From assembly GCA_045595285.1 (NCBI GenBank), contig JAZOAC010000075.1:1-41249 (forward strand): a stretch of 41,249 nucleotides of DNA, given 5' to 3'. Position 1 is the first letter of the stretch. Each line of letters starts with the position of its first letter. Made by a program: the position numbers and the translations under genes. Shown here one piece after another: positions 15,622 to 24,988 of the stretch. The notes under the pieces are model-generated. The model ran no database searches and was not told where the DNA came from. It saw nothing but the letters and a program-made list of their open reading frames with translations. Source of the stretch: UBA1731 sp045595285. Its GTDB lineage: Bacteria > Verrucomicrobiota > Kiritimatiellia > RFP12 > UBA1067.

Positions 15622-17628
15622 TCATTTGTCTATCGACATGCGCCGCCAACTACGCGGTGGAATCGTCCCTTCGATTGTAACACCTTCTGTCGTGAGTGCG
15701 AAACTGCGTTCCGCTCGCGACCAATTGTAGAGAACGACCGACTTCTCACCCTGGGCATTCCGCCACACAGAATGCATAACCGTCGGCAATGCGGGCTGAT
15801 TCACGACATCATAAACGCCTTTCTTCGCATACGTTTTGCGCACCATGAAATCCACTGCATCCGTTTCACAGCGCATCCTGCCTGGTGCAAGCATTTCTCC
15901 ATGGTACAGGACATCCCGGTTCGCATGATAAAACCGAGCCGTATCCACCATCAGGCGAACACTGCCCGAATAGCGTTCGTCATCATAAAGACCATACCGG
16001 AAATGATGGACCGTAGGCTGCATTCCCCACACAACAGACCGCCCGAACTCAACGGCGAACTGATCTGGGAACTTTGCCGGCCAGAACTCTTCTTTATCCC
16101 ATTTCCCCTCCGGCGGCCACTTCGGATCCCACGGCGGAATTCCATCGACCATCGTGTACGCTCCGAACATGGCCACGGCGCCGTGATAGAGCGCAGGCAC
16201 GACCGGCACCTCCTCTATCATCGGCGCACCGGCACCCGCAAAACGTTCGTAGCACCCGAAAAGCGTTATCAATGAATCAAACACGTCCATGTACGCCTCG
16301 GAGAACTCCTCGCTTGAAAGCAGAATTCCCGGATTCTCACGCCTTACGTCCGCAAGATATTTCCGGTACCCGGGAACCATCGCATGAGGATCTCCCGGCA
16401 CATGCGAATGGCGTGGATTGTAGCAAACGCCTTGCGCCGTGCAGCTGATCTCATCCAAATAGACAGACGGCAACCCCGCCTTGCGCAACTTGCAGACGTG
16501 CGAACGTATCTTCGCCTGAAAGCGCGGTGCCTCGCCGCATACATAGCTCAGACGATGCCCGGAATAGCAGTTGAAGGCAATCGCACGCCATGAGCCGTCG
16601 CGGTTCATCTTCACTTCCTCAACCCCACCTTCTTTCCATGAAGGATCATCCATGTCCCAACTCTGCCCGTTCATGTAAACCTGAGCAAATATCCCCTTCT
16701 CAGCCAACCGCCTGCAGGCCTGAGCGAAAATCTCCTCTCCGTCCCGCGGCGGCCAATAGTTTGGATAGCACATGTCATACGGTATCGCATGCCACCAGTA
16801 CCAGTCAAGTGCGACCGGAACACCGGACATCTCCTGAAAACGCTCCACCACCGGAAGCACCGAATCTGCGCGTCCACGATTCCAGAACCAGATGGCTATA
16901 TTCTCCAAGGGAGCGTGCGGCCTGCCAAGAGCATTGAGATACCAACGCTGCTTTCTTGCCCAAGGTCTATATATGGAAGCCGCCTCGTACCATCCGCCGT
17001 CGAAAAGCCGCATCGTCCCTCGATAGGGGATACGCCAAGCCTTGCGGCTTTTCTCGTCAAGCGGCACAGGGACCAGATGCGACAGTTCAATGGTGCCGGG
17101 CTCCCCTCCGTTGACATATATGAACTGGCGTGCGCAATTGGACGTATCACGCGTATCAAGATAAAAGGACCGCTCACCGGGCGTCAGCAACGCGGTAAAC
17201 TGGAACGAAGGCACACCAAGCCTGGACTCCTGAACTTTTTCATCGGGCTTGGCCTTGGCCCATTGCGGTTTAAATATGCGCCCCGGCCCGAGCGCAGGTG
17301 GATATAGAATGCGGGTTTCGTCCGTACGTTCCCTGACAACGACGGGGAACGACACGCTGACTACATCACATGTGGACGACTGCCCCGAATATGAAAACCC
17401 CCATTCGATCACGCCGTCACACTGCGTCAATTCCGCTTTTGCGCAGAACGAATCACCGGCTATCGGATGCCCTTCCCAGACAGCCGTAATCATTTTTCCG
17501 TTTGTTACCGCCGTAAACTTCGCCATCTCTCCGGCGGCCACAACTACATCATTGCTCGGTCCATTGCCGAGAACAAGAGAGAAACCGATCTTGGCCGCAA
17601 GCGAAGGAATTGTCAACAAATCCGCCAT
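15622..17628 (-). CDS. DUF6259-like putative glycoside hydrolase
   Basis: 668 residues. An N-terminal beta-sandwich (about 1-230) is followed by a barrel-like domain beginning at NIAIWFWNRG, then a C-terminal beta domain ending IEGTIPPRSWRRM. The middle contains GVPVALDWYWWHAIPYD, GIFAQVYMNGQSWDMDD, SVYLDEISCTAQG and LLSSEEFSEAYMD. Layout and motifs fit the DUF6259 group, which is thought to be related to GH36/GH101-type retaining glycosidases. The Asp of YLDE is a plausible nucleophile; this is inference. No signal peptide is visible although adjacent gene products are exported, suggesting intracellular action on imported oligosaccharides. AAAAGG lies 9 bases before the ATG. Confidence 0.65.
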   Translation of the reverse strand: MADLLTIPSLAAKIGFSLVLGNGPSNDVVVAAGEMAKFTAVTNGKMITAVWEGHPIAGDSFCAKAELTQCDGVIEWGFSYSGQSSTCDVVSVSFPVVVRERTDETRILYPPALGPGRIFKPQWAKAKPDEKVQESRLGVPSFQFTALLTPGERSFYLDTRDTSNCARQFIYVNGGEPGTIELSHLVPVPLDEKSRKAWRIPYRGTMRLFDGGWYEAASIYRPWARKQRWYLNALGRPHAPLENIAIWFWNRGRADSVLPVVERFQEMSGVPVALDWYWWHAIPYDMCYPNYWPPRDGEEIFAQACRRLAEKGIFAQVYMNGQSWDMDDPSWKEGGVEEVKMNRDGSWRAIAFNCYSGHRLSYVCGEAPRFQAKIRSHVCKLRKAGLPSVYLDEISCTAQGVCYNPRHSHVPGDPHAMVPGYRKYLADVRRENPGILLSSEEFSEAYMDVFDSLITLFGCYERFAGAGAPMIEEVPVVPALYHGAVAMFGAYTMVDGIPPWDPKWPPEGKWDKEEFWPAKFPDQFAVEFGRSVVWGMQPTVHHFRYGLYDDERYSGSVRLMVDTARFYHANRDVLYHGEMLAPGRMRCETDAVDFMVRKTYAKKGVYDVVNQPALPTVMHSVWRNAQGEKSVVLYNWSRAERSFALTTEGVTIEGTIPPRSWRRMSIDK

Positions 17629-17644
17629 AGTTCAAAACCTTTTT

Positions 17645-19813
17645 TCACCGAACGATCAAGTTGAAGCCGGCAGGCACCTTTACCCACCCGTTTTCATCAA
17701 TGACGACATTCTTCCCGTCAATCCTGATCTTCTCGAGCTGACGCCCCGACAGGCCATTTGCGTCTGTCCCGAACCTAAGCATTCTGCGACGTGAACCGCA
17801 TGACACATTCAACACAGAATCATCCGACCACTCAAATTGAGAACTGTCGGCAAACTCAAGCCTTGATGCATCCCCGAAACTGATTGTACCCGCACCTTCC
17901 AGTCGAAGCGATCCTAGAGTGTTGGTGGTTGAAGCGGCAACGGCGATTCCCCCTCCGGCCAGAACATAATTCTGATGCTCACAGGTGATGGCATTTGCCG
18001 AAAGTTCCCATATGCCGTTCGATATGATGGTACTGCATTGGGATACAAGTCCATATGTCATAGGACCTGCGAAGGAAATCGTGCCGTCTCCTTTTTTCAC
18101 GATGGTGACCGGGCCGCGCGTGGTCTGCGAATCAAAATCACGAAGACCACCGAGCAGTGCAACGTCTGCCGATGAAGTACGGTCGCCATCGGCGATGTCA
18201 AACACCACATCGGCATTCCCAGATGACATACCTACGAGCACTATTGAAGGCTCTATCACCGATAACGCACCATTACCACCCGAATACAGTGTCATGGACG
18301 ACGTATTGCCCGCACGGAACGGCATTCCCCTGACGTATGAACCATTGTCTATCGAAAACCTGCGAATATACGCGGACATTATGCAGACATCCAAGGAAGC
18401 CGCATTGCACTTTATTTCAGGCATTTGCGAAAATGCGTCATATTTGAGCACCTGAAGTCTGGCTCCATCTGAAACCGACAGACTGACTTTGCCAGACCCG
18501 AAATTGGAATTTGTAACCGACAAGGCCAGATTTCCCATAGCGCCAACCTCACCACCGGCAAAATCGGACATTCCGGGAGAAAGTACGACAATATTCGACG
18601 CAGACTGGGACGAAAAATCTGCGGCAAATGCGGCAAGGCAGTATCCGTCTGCATCGGGAGACGGTGCGATTCCCCCTCCTCCGGAATATGTGGTCGAAAG
18701 ATCAGTGTCAACCGTGTAATACGGTTCCGCAGACGGCTGTTTGAGATGACGCGCTGAATCAACTTTAATCTCCACGTCAGAACCGTTCTGACGGAATGAC
18801 GCACGTACGCCCTTAAGTGTTCCCGGAGGATTTCCTTCTGCCATATACTGCACCCACACCGAGGCCGTCAATCCGTCATTCGTCCATCCCCTCAAATGGG
18901 CATTGACAGGAGTTGTGGACAACGATGCGCCGGCAAGTTTTGCCGACTTTGGCTTCATTGTCGCAAGCGTCTGATTGACCGCAAACAATCTCCATTCGTT
19001 CACTGGAGGATTTTCAGGCGTAGTGGCGACAGTGAAGATTCCTTCAGGCGCCTTCGGCGCGGCGACAATCACACGCGGTCTCGGGTCTATGTGCCTCAAA
19101 GTCAGCTGTGTGAGATCGTAGCTGTTTTCCCTGTATTGATTTTCCGCCGGAGTGCCGGACTCTATTTTTTCTGTAATCGTGTCAAAATCGCGCGCCTTCC
19201 CATCGATATTCAAGGCGAAACGCGCATACACCTTCGATGCGACAATATCACCATCCTTCTGTTCCAATCTTATCTTCACGCATTTTATCAGAGACGATCC
19301 GGAGGATATGACCTGTATCTGCGATTCCATCCAGCCTTCGCCGCGCCGGGTGAAATATGCGTAACCAGTACCAGAAATGCTACTTTGGTAGAATTGCGAA
19401 CTTACTATTTCAAGTTTTGAAAGATCCGCCCCGGATGCAACAGTCGTTCGATTTTCACTTGTGACCGACGGCAATTTTTCACCCGCCCACGACATGACAG
19501 GTCTCTCTCCCGCCTTGACCAGAAATCCACCTTTAGCCTCAATCTTGTTGCTTATTATGAGTTCATGACCATCGGCAAGAGGCATTTTCACGAAACCGTC
19601 ATCGGCGAACTCCATGACAGCATCACCCGAGAAAACCACTTTCGAAGCCGATGTTCCTATTGCCAGCTCGGATATCTTCCCGTCTGAGGCAAATGAGACA
19701 GAGGCATCATCACCATATGATTCCGTATTTGGAGCATAGATATGTTCTACGGCTTCCGCCGAATACACCAATGCAGAAACGGCGACTATCATTGACAGAT
19801 GCATATTCTTCAT
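17645..19813 (-). CDS. Exported protein with autotransporter-type strand repeats
   Basis: A 722-residue protein with signal peptide (MKNMHLSMIVAVSALVYSAEA). Its last third carries the pattern of autotransporter-associated beta-strand repeats: PVTIVKKGDGTISFAG, STIISNGIWELSANA, GSLRLEGAGTISFGD, ending in a cap DENGWVKVPAGFNLIVR. No C-terminal outer-membrane barrel follows, so it is not a classical autotransporter. The middle contains Ig-like or sandwich segments. Such proteins are numerous in Kiritimatiellota-type genomes. In this operon, it might bind or present glycan at the cell surface. AAGGAG lies 5 bases before the ATG; the next gene begins 16 bp downstream. Confidence 0.7.
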   Translation of the reverse strand: MKNMHLSMIVAVSALVYSAEAVEHIYAPNTESYGDDASVSFASDGKISELAIGTSASKVVFSGDAVMEFADDGFVKMPLADGHELIISNKIEAKGGFLVKAGERPVMSWAGEKLPSVTSENRTTVASGADLSKLEIVSSQFYQSSISGTGYAYFTRRGEGWMESQIQVISSGSSLIKCVKIRLEQKDGDIVASKVYARFALNIDGKARDFDTITEKIESGTPAENQYRENSYDLTQLTLRHIDPRPRVIVAAPKAPEGIFTVATTPENPPVNEWRLFAVNQTLATMKPKSAKLAGASLSTTPVNAHLRGWTNDGLTASVWVQYMAEGNPPGTLKGVRASFRQNGSDVEIKVDSARHLKQPSAEPYYTVDTDLSTTYSGGGGIAPSPDADGYCLAAFAADFSSQSASNIVVLSPGMSDFAGGEVGAMGNLALSVTNSNFGSGKVSLSVSDGARLQVLKYDAFSQMPEIKCNAASLDVCIMSAYIRRFSIDNGSYVRGMPFRAGNTSSMTLYSGGNGALSVIEPSIVLVGMSSGNADVVFDIADGDRTSSADVALLGGLRDFDSQTTRGPVTIVKKGDGTISFAGPMTYGLVSQCSTIISNGIWELSANAITCEHQNYVLAGGGIAVAASTTNTLGSLRLEGAGTISFGDASRLEFADSSQFEWSDDSVLNVSCGSRRRMLRFGTDANGLSGRQLEKIRIDGKNVVIDENGWVKVPAGFNLIVR

Positions 19814-19825
19814 TTTCTCTCCTTT

Positions 19826-21814
19826 TTACTTCAACAAATCAATCCAGTCGTAATCGGCAAACGCGCCATTGACGATATTTGCAAAGGGATACATTGCGGT
19901 CGGAGTCTGCAAAGCCTCGCTCCATGAAAGCGGAGTATCCTCAATTGCAACGGATGAAATCAATGCGCCTCCCACGGCTCGAGCATGGGCCGCCGCAATC
20001 GAAGGCGAACCTTTTGCGTAAAGCATGGACGCTTGACCGAATCGTCCCTTGAGATAATCCGCAGCCGCCAGAAGATCGCCGGCCTGCCAACCAACCGCCG
20101 ACTCTCCGACAAGGTACAGCGATACCGCCGCCGCCTCTTCGGGATGGACCTTGCTGATTTCGTAGAAATTGAATTCCTTGCGTCCAATCTCCCCAAGCCC
20201 GAACACATCCACCGCCAATACCGTCCGCCCTTCGACGACCGCCGTCCCGACTATATCGGAGACATCGGCTCTTCCGTGTTGCGACACGGCAATCAAAGGC
20301 GGCTTATCCTTTGCGCTTGAACCTCCGGGAATAAAAAGGGTTCCGGCGAAAGCATATCCCGATGCATCATGAAATGCGACATATTCGACCTTTGCCCCCA
20401 GACAGCGTCCGCCGTCAGCGGTGACTATCCGTAAACCCCGCTCTCCGGGCATTCGGATGCGGGCGCGGCGAAGAGCGCATTTCGCCAGTTCCGACAAGGT
20501 GGTTGCAGTCCTCGAGCCCTCGAAGTTCTTCGCCTGTTCGCTCATGACCGTGTATACCGACCTATATCCCGGAAGATTTGAAATCTGCCCTCTGTTCGCA
20601 CACCAACTATGAGGTTCGGGGATCCCGTTGTCCGAATCATCGTAGGAAAAGCCCGTATCGAGGTGCAGGAAATCCGACATGGAAAACGATCCGCGATCGC
20701 CGTCGAGAAGGTGTCTGCGTATCCAATCCACTGAAGCCGAACATGTAGATTCACACCATCCGTGAGGACCGGGAGCAAACGCCATTGTGCAATTTGCACC
20801 TCCGCCTGCCGCGCTGTTGAAGGCTCGAGCTCGGTGAAGGGTCTCCAACGTTCCCTGATACGGGAAGAAATCCTGATACCTTCCGGCAAGAAGAACCGGA
20901 ATATCCCTTAGAAGAACGAGCCCGAGATGATTGAGACCGAAATCAAGCTGCCCGAATATATTCTGTTCGGCATCCTGCGGACTTTGCCGTGCGCATACGG
21001 AGCGTAGATTCGAGATGTAACACGATGGCGCCGCAGTTCGGATCCGCTCGTCAACCGCCATGAGAAGCGCGGTCATCGTTCCGCCGCCTGACTGTCCCAT
21101 CATGGCGATGCGGGAGGAATCCACATCCGGACGGGAAACCATGTAGTCGATCGCACGAATGCCGTCCCACATCCTGAACCGCGCCATCGACCAGCCAAGA
21201 AGGGCGGCACGGACTCCGATCTGGTTGTGTCCCGAACAGTTGTGCCGGTCGCCCGGCGGCTGAAACCGTTCACCCTGCTCGATCGGATCGCAGATGAACG
21301 AAGCGAAGCCGGCTTTGGCCAACAAGACGCATGTATGCTGGTATCCACGTGCGCCCTTGCCTTTTATGGAATGTCCTAATGCCACGAGAACCGCAGGATA
21401 TGGCGGTTTGAAATTTCCGCCGTTGGGCCTGTAGAAATTCCCGGTGACATAGACGCCTGGACTCGACTCGAAAAGAACATTCTCGACCGTGTAGGCCGAA
21501 TTCGACCAGGAAGGCTTCACGACGGCGTTCAATGACGTTTTCTCAGGAAACCCGCCGATGGCCGAAATCATGCGTTCTCTGAGAAGGCGTCGGTGGGCGG
21601 CGACTGCTGCAGCACCAGCCCCTGACACCTTCTCCCATGCTGCATCTGCCGCAATGTCAGCCTCCGCCACAAGATTGTATGCCGCACGGGCGGAAATGGT
21701 CGAATAGCTGGACGGCAGCACCGACCTTGAAAGTACACTCACCACCCCTGTGCCGTCGGCGACGGAAGCAAACGGCAAAAGCGACAGACAGAGAACAGGA
21801 ATATGCAGATTCAT
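19826..21814 (-). CDS. Exported alpha/beta-hydrolase esterase
   Basis: About 662 residues from the ATG at 21814; GGAGG sits 5 bases upstream, and this ATG overlaps the stop of the GH28 gene as ATGA (21811-21814). A signal peptide (MNLHIPVLCLSLLPFASVADG) precedes a first hydrolase domain: PAVLVALGHSIKG, then the nucleophile elbow MMGQSGGGT (Ser near 242), and a probable catalytic His in APGPHGW. A second hydrolase-like part covers ~470-660 (PPLIAVSQHGRADVSD) without a clear GxSxG and is probably inactive. This resembles acetyl-xylan esterase/CE-type enzymes. Next to GH28, removal of acetyl or methyl groups from a pectin-like chain is reasonable. Confidence 0.7.
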   Translation of the reverse strand: MNLHIPVLCLSLLPFASVADGTGVVSVLSRSVLPSSYSTISARAAYNLVAEADIAADAAWEKVSGAGAAAVAAHRRLLRERMISAIGGFPEKTSLNAVVKPSWSNSAYTVENVLFESSPGVYVTGNFYRPNGGNFKPPYPAVLVALGHSIKGKGARGYQHTCVLLAKAGFASFICDPIEQGERFQPPGDRHNCSGHNQIGVRAALLGWSMARFRMWDGIRAIDYMVSRPDVDSSRIAMMGQSGGGTMTALLMAVDERIRTAAPSCYISNLRSVCARQSPQDAEQNIFGQLDFGLNHLGLVLLRDIPVLLAGRYQDFFPYQGTLETLHRARAFNSAAGGGANCTMAFAPGPHGWCESTCSASVDWIRRHLLDGDRGSFSMSDFLHLDTGFSYDDSDNGIPEPHSWCANRGQISNLPGYRSVYTVMSEQAKNFEGSRTATTLSELAKCALRRARIRMPGERGLRIVTADGGRCLGAKVEYVAFHDASGYAFAGTLFIPGGSSAKDKPPLIAVSQHGRADVSDIVGTAVVEGRTVLAVDVFGLGEIGRKEFNFYEISKVHPEEAAAVSLYLVGESAVGWQAGDLLAAADYLKGRFGQASMLYAKGSPSIAAAHARAVGGALISSVAIEDTPLSWSEALQTPTAMYPFANIVNGAFADYDWIDLLK

Positions 21815-23208
21815 TTTCGCCTCCACGGAATAGGGGTCATGCTCCCGAGAGAAACGTCACGGCAGGTGACATCATGCACATTGACGATTTTGGAAAACTC
21901 CTTCCTGACAGAATCCACGCGGACATTCCTGAAGTGCAGTCCTTTCGGAGGAAGCTCGATATCTCCCATTATCTCAAACGCATAATCGGCACAGCGCGCA
22001 TATATGTTGTTCAGCGAGATATTCGAGATCGCGGTACGCCTGAGTTCGTAGTCCGGGAATCTCGCCCACTGATAAAGCACATCGGTCCTGAGAGCGAACA
22101 CAGCAGTGTTGACGTTCGACACCGCCACATTCTCCACCGTGACATTCTCGACAAAACCTCCCCTGCGGCGGTTGGTCTTTATGTGAAGCAGGTTGTGGGC
22201 GCGACTGATGCGGCAATCGTGTAGATGCACATTGCGGATACCGCCGGACAGTTCACTGCCCACCGCCATAAGAGTGTCTGCCGAAACGAATTCACAATTG
22301 CGTACAATCACGTTCTCAGTAGGTCGAGCAAGTCGCCATGCATCCTGATTCCGCCCGGCCTTAAGCACAATGCCGTCGTCTCCCTGATCAAACCTGCAGT
22401 TCTCTACAAGTACGTTCTTGGTCATCTCCACATCCACGCCATCACTGTTGAAGCCATGCGCTCTGGAATCGAGATTCCTCAAGATACAATCTTCGCTATG
22501 AAACAGGTGAATCGTCCAGAACGGTGATTCACGAATCTTGAAACCGTCGAGCAGAACACGCGAACAGCGGTTGAACTGCATAAGATGCGGCCGTACGTTC
22601 GCGTCCGGAAGCATCGCAACATTGCGCACCGAAAGAGGCGCATTGGTCGCACCCCAGTGGTATAACATTTCCGTGGCGGCAAGATGCTGCGGCGTACGCT
22701 CGAACCAGACTCGCCACCTGTCCATCTTCGAAACAAGCGTCCCTTTCCCGCAAACCGCAACGTTGGTGGCGCCGAAAGCATACACAAGCGGCGAATGATT
22801 CAAGCATTCCACCCCTTCCCAGGCAGTCTGCACCACAGGGTAATCCGCAGGATTGTCCGTAAACTCAAGCACGGCGCCCTCATCAAGCCAAAGCATGCAT
22901 CCGCTACGAAGATGCACTGCACCGGTAATCCAAGCACCTCTCGGCACCACCACCCGACCACCGCCGGAAAGGCTGCATTCTCGCATCGCCGCATTTATCG
23001 CCGTTGTGCATAGTTCGCCTGTCCACGCACCATAGTCATCAATGCGAAATTCACGCCTGGGGAAATCCGGCAATTCAATCCCATAGCATCCGAACGCCGC
23101 CGACAACTCTATCCGCTCCGAACGAACGCTCTGACCGCAAAGCAATGCTACGGCCAAAGCAACGCCTGTCCGCAACATTGACATTTCAATCTGCATGAAC
23201 TTTTTCAT
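21811..23208 (-). CDS. GH28 polygalacturonase-family glycosidase, exported
   Basis: 465 residues with signal peptide and the right-handed beta-helix layout of GH28. The conserved sites are present: NSDGVD (254-259), GDDG (276-279) with both Asp, GSELSGG (317-323), and HIKT (342-345) for the RIK-like subsite. The first 60 residues include the usual RIDDYGAW segment that starts the fold. The family hydrolyses galacturonan, rhamnogalacturonan or xylogalacturonan, mostly exo-acting in proteins of this layout. It is the best clue to the locus substrate. No convincing ribosome-binding site precedes the first ATG; downstream ATGs at codons 5 and 9 exist. It starts 46 bp after the MarC stop. Confidence 0.85.
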   Translation of the reverse strand: MKKFMQIEMSMLRTGVALAVALLCGQSVRSERIELSAAFGCYGIELPDFPRREFRIDDYGAWTGELCTTAINAAMRECSLSGGGRVVVPRGAWITGAVHLRSGCMLWLDEGAVLEFTDNPADYPVVQTAWEGVECLNHSPLVYAFGATNVAVCGKGTLVSKMDRWRVWFERTPQHLAATEMLYHWGATNAPLSVRNVAMLPDANVRPHLMQFNRCSRVLLDGFKIRESPFWTIHLFHSEDCILRNLDSRAHGFNSDGVDVEMTKNVLVENCRFDQGDDGIVLKAGRNQDAWRLARPTENVIVRNCEFVSADTLMAVGSELSGGIRNVHLHDCRISRAHNLLHIKTNRRRGGFVENVTVENVAVSNVNTAVFALRTDVLYQWARFPDYELRRTAISNISLNNIYARCADYAFEIMGDIELPPKGLHFRNVRVDSVRKEFSKIVNVHDVTCRDVSLGSMTPIPWRRK

Positions 23209-23254
23209 TTCGCGATAATTCTATCAAACAATCTCCGCAAAATAATTCGCCGGA

Positions 23255-23854
23255 CTATTTAGACTTGAGGAACGCGACAACACCTGTCATTATCATCTGC
23301 GCCGAAAGTGCCGAGAGGACAAGTCCCGTCATGCGCATCAGGATCGCAATGCCCTTCTTGCCCAAACGCTGCTCTATCCAGGCTCCTATGCGCAGAATGC
23401 CCCACAGTGCGACGAGCGCCGCCGACAATGCCAGCGCAGCAACACCGCGCGACATCCAATCCCCGATATCTGCGCTCAATACAAGGAGCGGACCACACGT
23501 CGCAGGGCCGATGACCACAGGCATCGCAAGGGGCACAACCGCTATGTCATCACCTTCTTCTCGTTCCGCAGGCTTCACCTTCGGATTCATGAGAGACACC
23601 GCCGACAGAAAAAGCAACGCTCCTGCGCCAATGCGGAATGCGTCAACGCTGATCCCGAACACGCGGAATATCACTTGTCCAAACACAAAAAGCACCGCAG
23701 TGATGATCCAAGCGGCGAAAGCGACCCTGTTGGCAAGCCTGCCGCGCTCCACAGCCGTCAAGTCGGGTGTCATGGCGAGAAACATCGACAACGCAAAAAA
23801 TGGCGTCGTAAGAAAGAAGTATTTTACAAGAATTTCAGTAAAGAAAGATACCAT
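23255..23854 (-). CDS. MarC-family integral membrane protein
   Basis: About 199 residues from the ATG at 23854, which has GGAGG 4 bases upstream; a longer frame to 23905 lacks a signal. Six hydrophobic helices are visible, starting MVSFFTEILVKYFFLTTPFFALSMF (split here across two helices), and the GPATCGPLLVLS segment is typical of MarC/NAAT proteins. The family was once linked to antibiotic resistance, later disproved for E. coli MarC; function is unknown. Its place at the head of a glycan operon and facing an AraC regulator is unusual. Confidence 0.85.
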   Translation of the reverse strand: MVSFFTEILVKYFFLTTPFFALSMFLAMTPDLTAVERGRLANRVAFAAWIITAVLFVFGQVIFRVFGISVDAFRIGAGALLFLSAVSLMNPKVKPAEREEGDDIAVVPLAMPVVIGPATCGPLLVLSADIGDWMSRGVAALALSAALVALWGILRIGAWIEQRLGKKGIAILMRMTGLVLSALSAQMIMTGVVAFLKSK

Positions 23855-23888
23855 AAATCCTCCACTCGTATTTTTTTTTGTTTTCACG

Positions 23889-23894
23889 ATTATA
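23889..23894 (-). promoter_or_regulatory. Extended -10 promoter of the glycan operon
   Basis: On the minus strand TGCTATAAT (TATAAT at 23889-23894) is a consensus extended -10 element, 35 bases before the MarC ATG. The -35 region is poor, which fits a promoter needing an activator such as the divergent AraC protein. Confidence 0.55.
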
Positions 23895-23948
23895 GCACAA
23901 TGCATACAAAGAATAATCCAATGAACTATTTTTCATTCCGTTACAGTA

Positions 23949-23954
23949 TATAAT
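23949..23954 (+). promoter_or_regulatory. -10 element of the AraC-type regulator gene
   Basis: TATAAT at 23949-23954 ends only 7 bases before the ATG at 23962. This spacing would put transcription start at or next to the start codon, so the mRNA may be leaderless. No ribosome-binding site is visible. Confidence 0.5.
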
Positions 23955-23961
23955 ACGAAGC

Positions 23962-24837
23962 ATGCAAAAAGACGGATACATGAATGTCAGCGCCAAGCTC
24001 GGATCTGACGAGCTTGGCCTTGGATGGCTTACGGGTGTCACTGTATGGCGCACTTCCAAAGCCGTGTCAATGGCTTCTCACCGCCATCCGCACATCGAAC
24101 TGCTCTTCTGCCTCAAAGGAAATCTCATATATGAAATAGAGGGATACGGTTCCGTAACCGTAAGCGAAGGCACGGGAATCATGATACCGTCAGACACGCA
24201 GCACATCCTGAGGGACGGCACCGACGCACCTTGCGAACGCCTCGGACTCCATGTCGCCAAGACCTTGGCGCGTACGAGAAAATTCGGCGTGTACACCCCA
24301 GCCGACTATCGTTCGATCCATTCAACACTCGTATCAATGGCAGTCCACCCGTTCCGCCTTGACTCAAGGCTCCAATCTTCAGTAAGGGAATTGGCGACCC
24401 TTACATACGACGACACCAGAAAGGCGGCGGCATTGGGATTCATCAGGGCTCTTTGCTGCACAATAATATACCGCACAGCCGAAACGCTGACAAATCCCCC
24501 TGTCCCCATCGGTCCTCAGATGATGGATGAGGCGGTGCGCTTTCTTGAGGAGAACCACTCCAGAAAGATCGGGATTGCAGACCTTGCGAAACGGATGGGC
24601 TACGGACGAACCCAACTGTTCCACCTGTTCAAACAGCACACCGGGCTTACGCCGAACGAATATCTCGTCCGCTACCGCATAAAACGGGCGAAGGAACTGG
24701 TATCCAACAGTTCAATGCCCATATCAAAAATAGCCCGTTCTACCGGCTTCTCATCCGAATCATATTTCCGATCTGTATTCTTAAAATACACAGGCCGCAC
24801 CTTGGATTCATTCGGCCTAAAAACGCGCTCTAATTGA
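23962..24837 (+). CDS. AraC-family transcriptional regulator with cupin domain
   Basis: 291 residues. The N-terminal cupin-type sensor has SHRHPHIELLFCLKGNLIYE and IPSDTQHILRDG. The C-terminal ~100 residues hold two helix-turn-helix motifs: IGIADLAKRMGYGRTQLFHLF with the signature HTGLTPNEYLVRYRIKRAKE, then ISKIARSTGFSSESYFRSVF. It likely binds a sugar-related effector and activates the divergent operon (23854 downward), with which it shares a 107-bp intergenic region. Start choice is uncertain: the first ATG fits a leaderless mRNA; ATG at codon 7 has no better support. Behind it, 24838-24988 is a convergent gap with no gene or clear terminator. Confidence 0.9.
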   Translation: MQKDGYMNVSAKLGSDELGLGWLTGVTVWRTSKAVSMASHRHPHIELLFCLKGNLIYEIEGYGSVTVSEGTGIMIPSDTQHILRDGTDAPCERLGLHVAKTLARTRKFGVYTPADYRSIHSTLVSMAVHPFRLDSRLQSSVRELATLTYDDTRKAAALGFIRALCCTIIYRTAETLTNPPVPIGPQMMDEAVRFLEENHSRKIGIADLAKRMGYGRTQLFHLFKQHTGLTPNEYLVRYRIKRAKELVSNSSMPISKIARSTGFSSESYFRSVFLKYTGRTLDSFGLKTRSN

Positions 24838-24988
24838 CGCAACCCCATCCGCCCCCTTCTCAGTGAAACAGTAGCGCCGCGATTGAGGCCGGGTTTTGGG
24901 AGCACCCCTACGCGAAAGAGGCCGTCACCTCAAAGCAACGCGCACGGAATGCACCATCCTCCGCCTGACTCTCACTCTGATCATTCAA

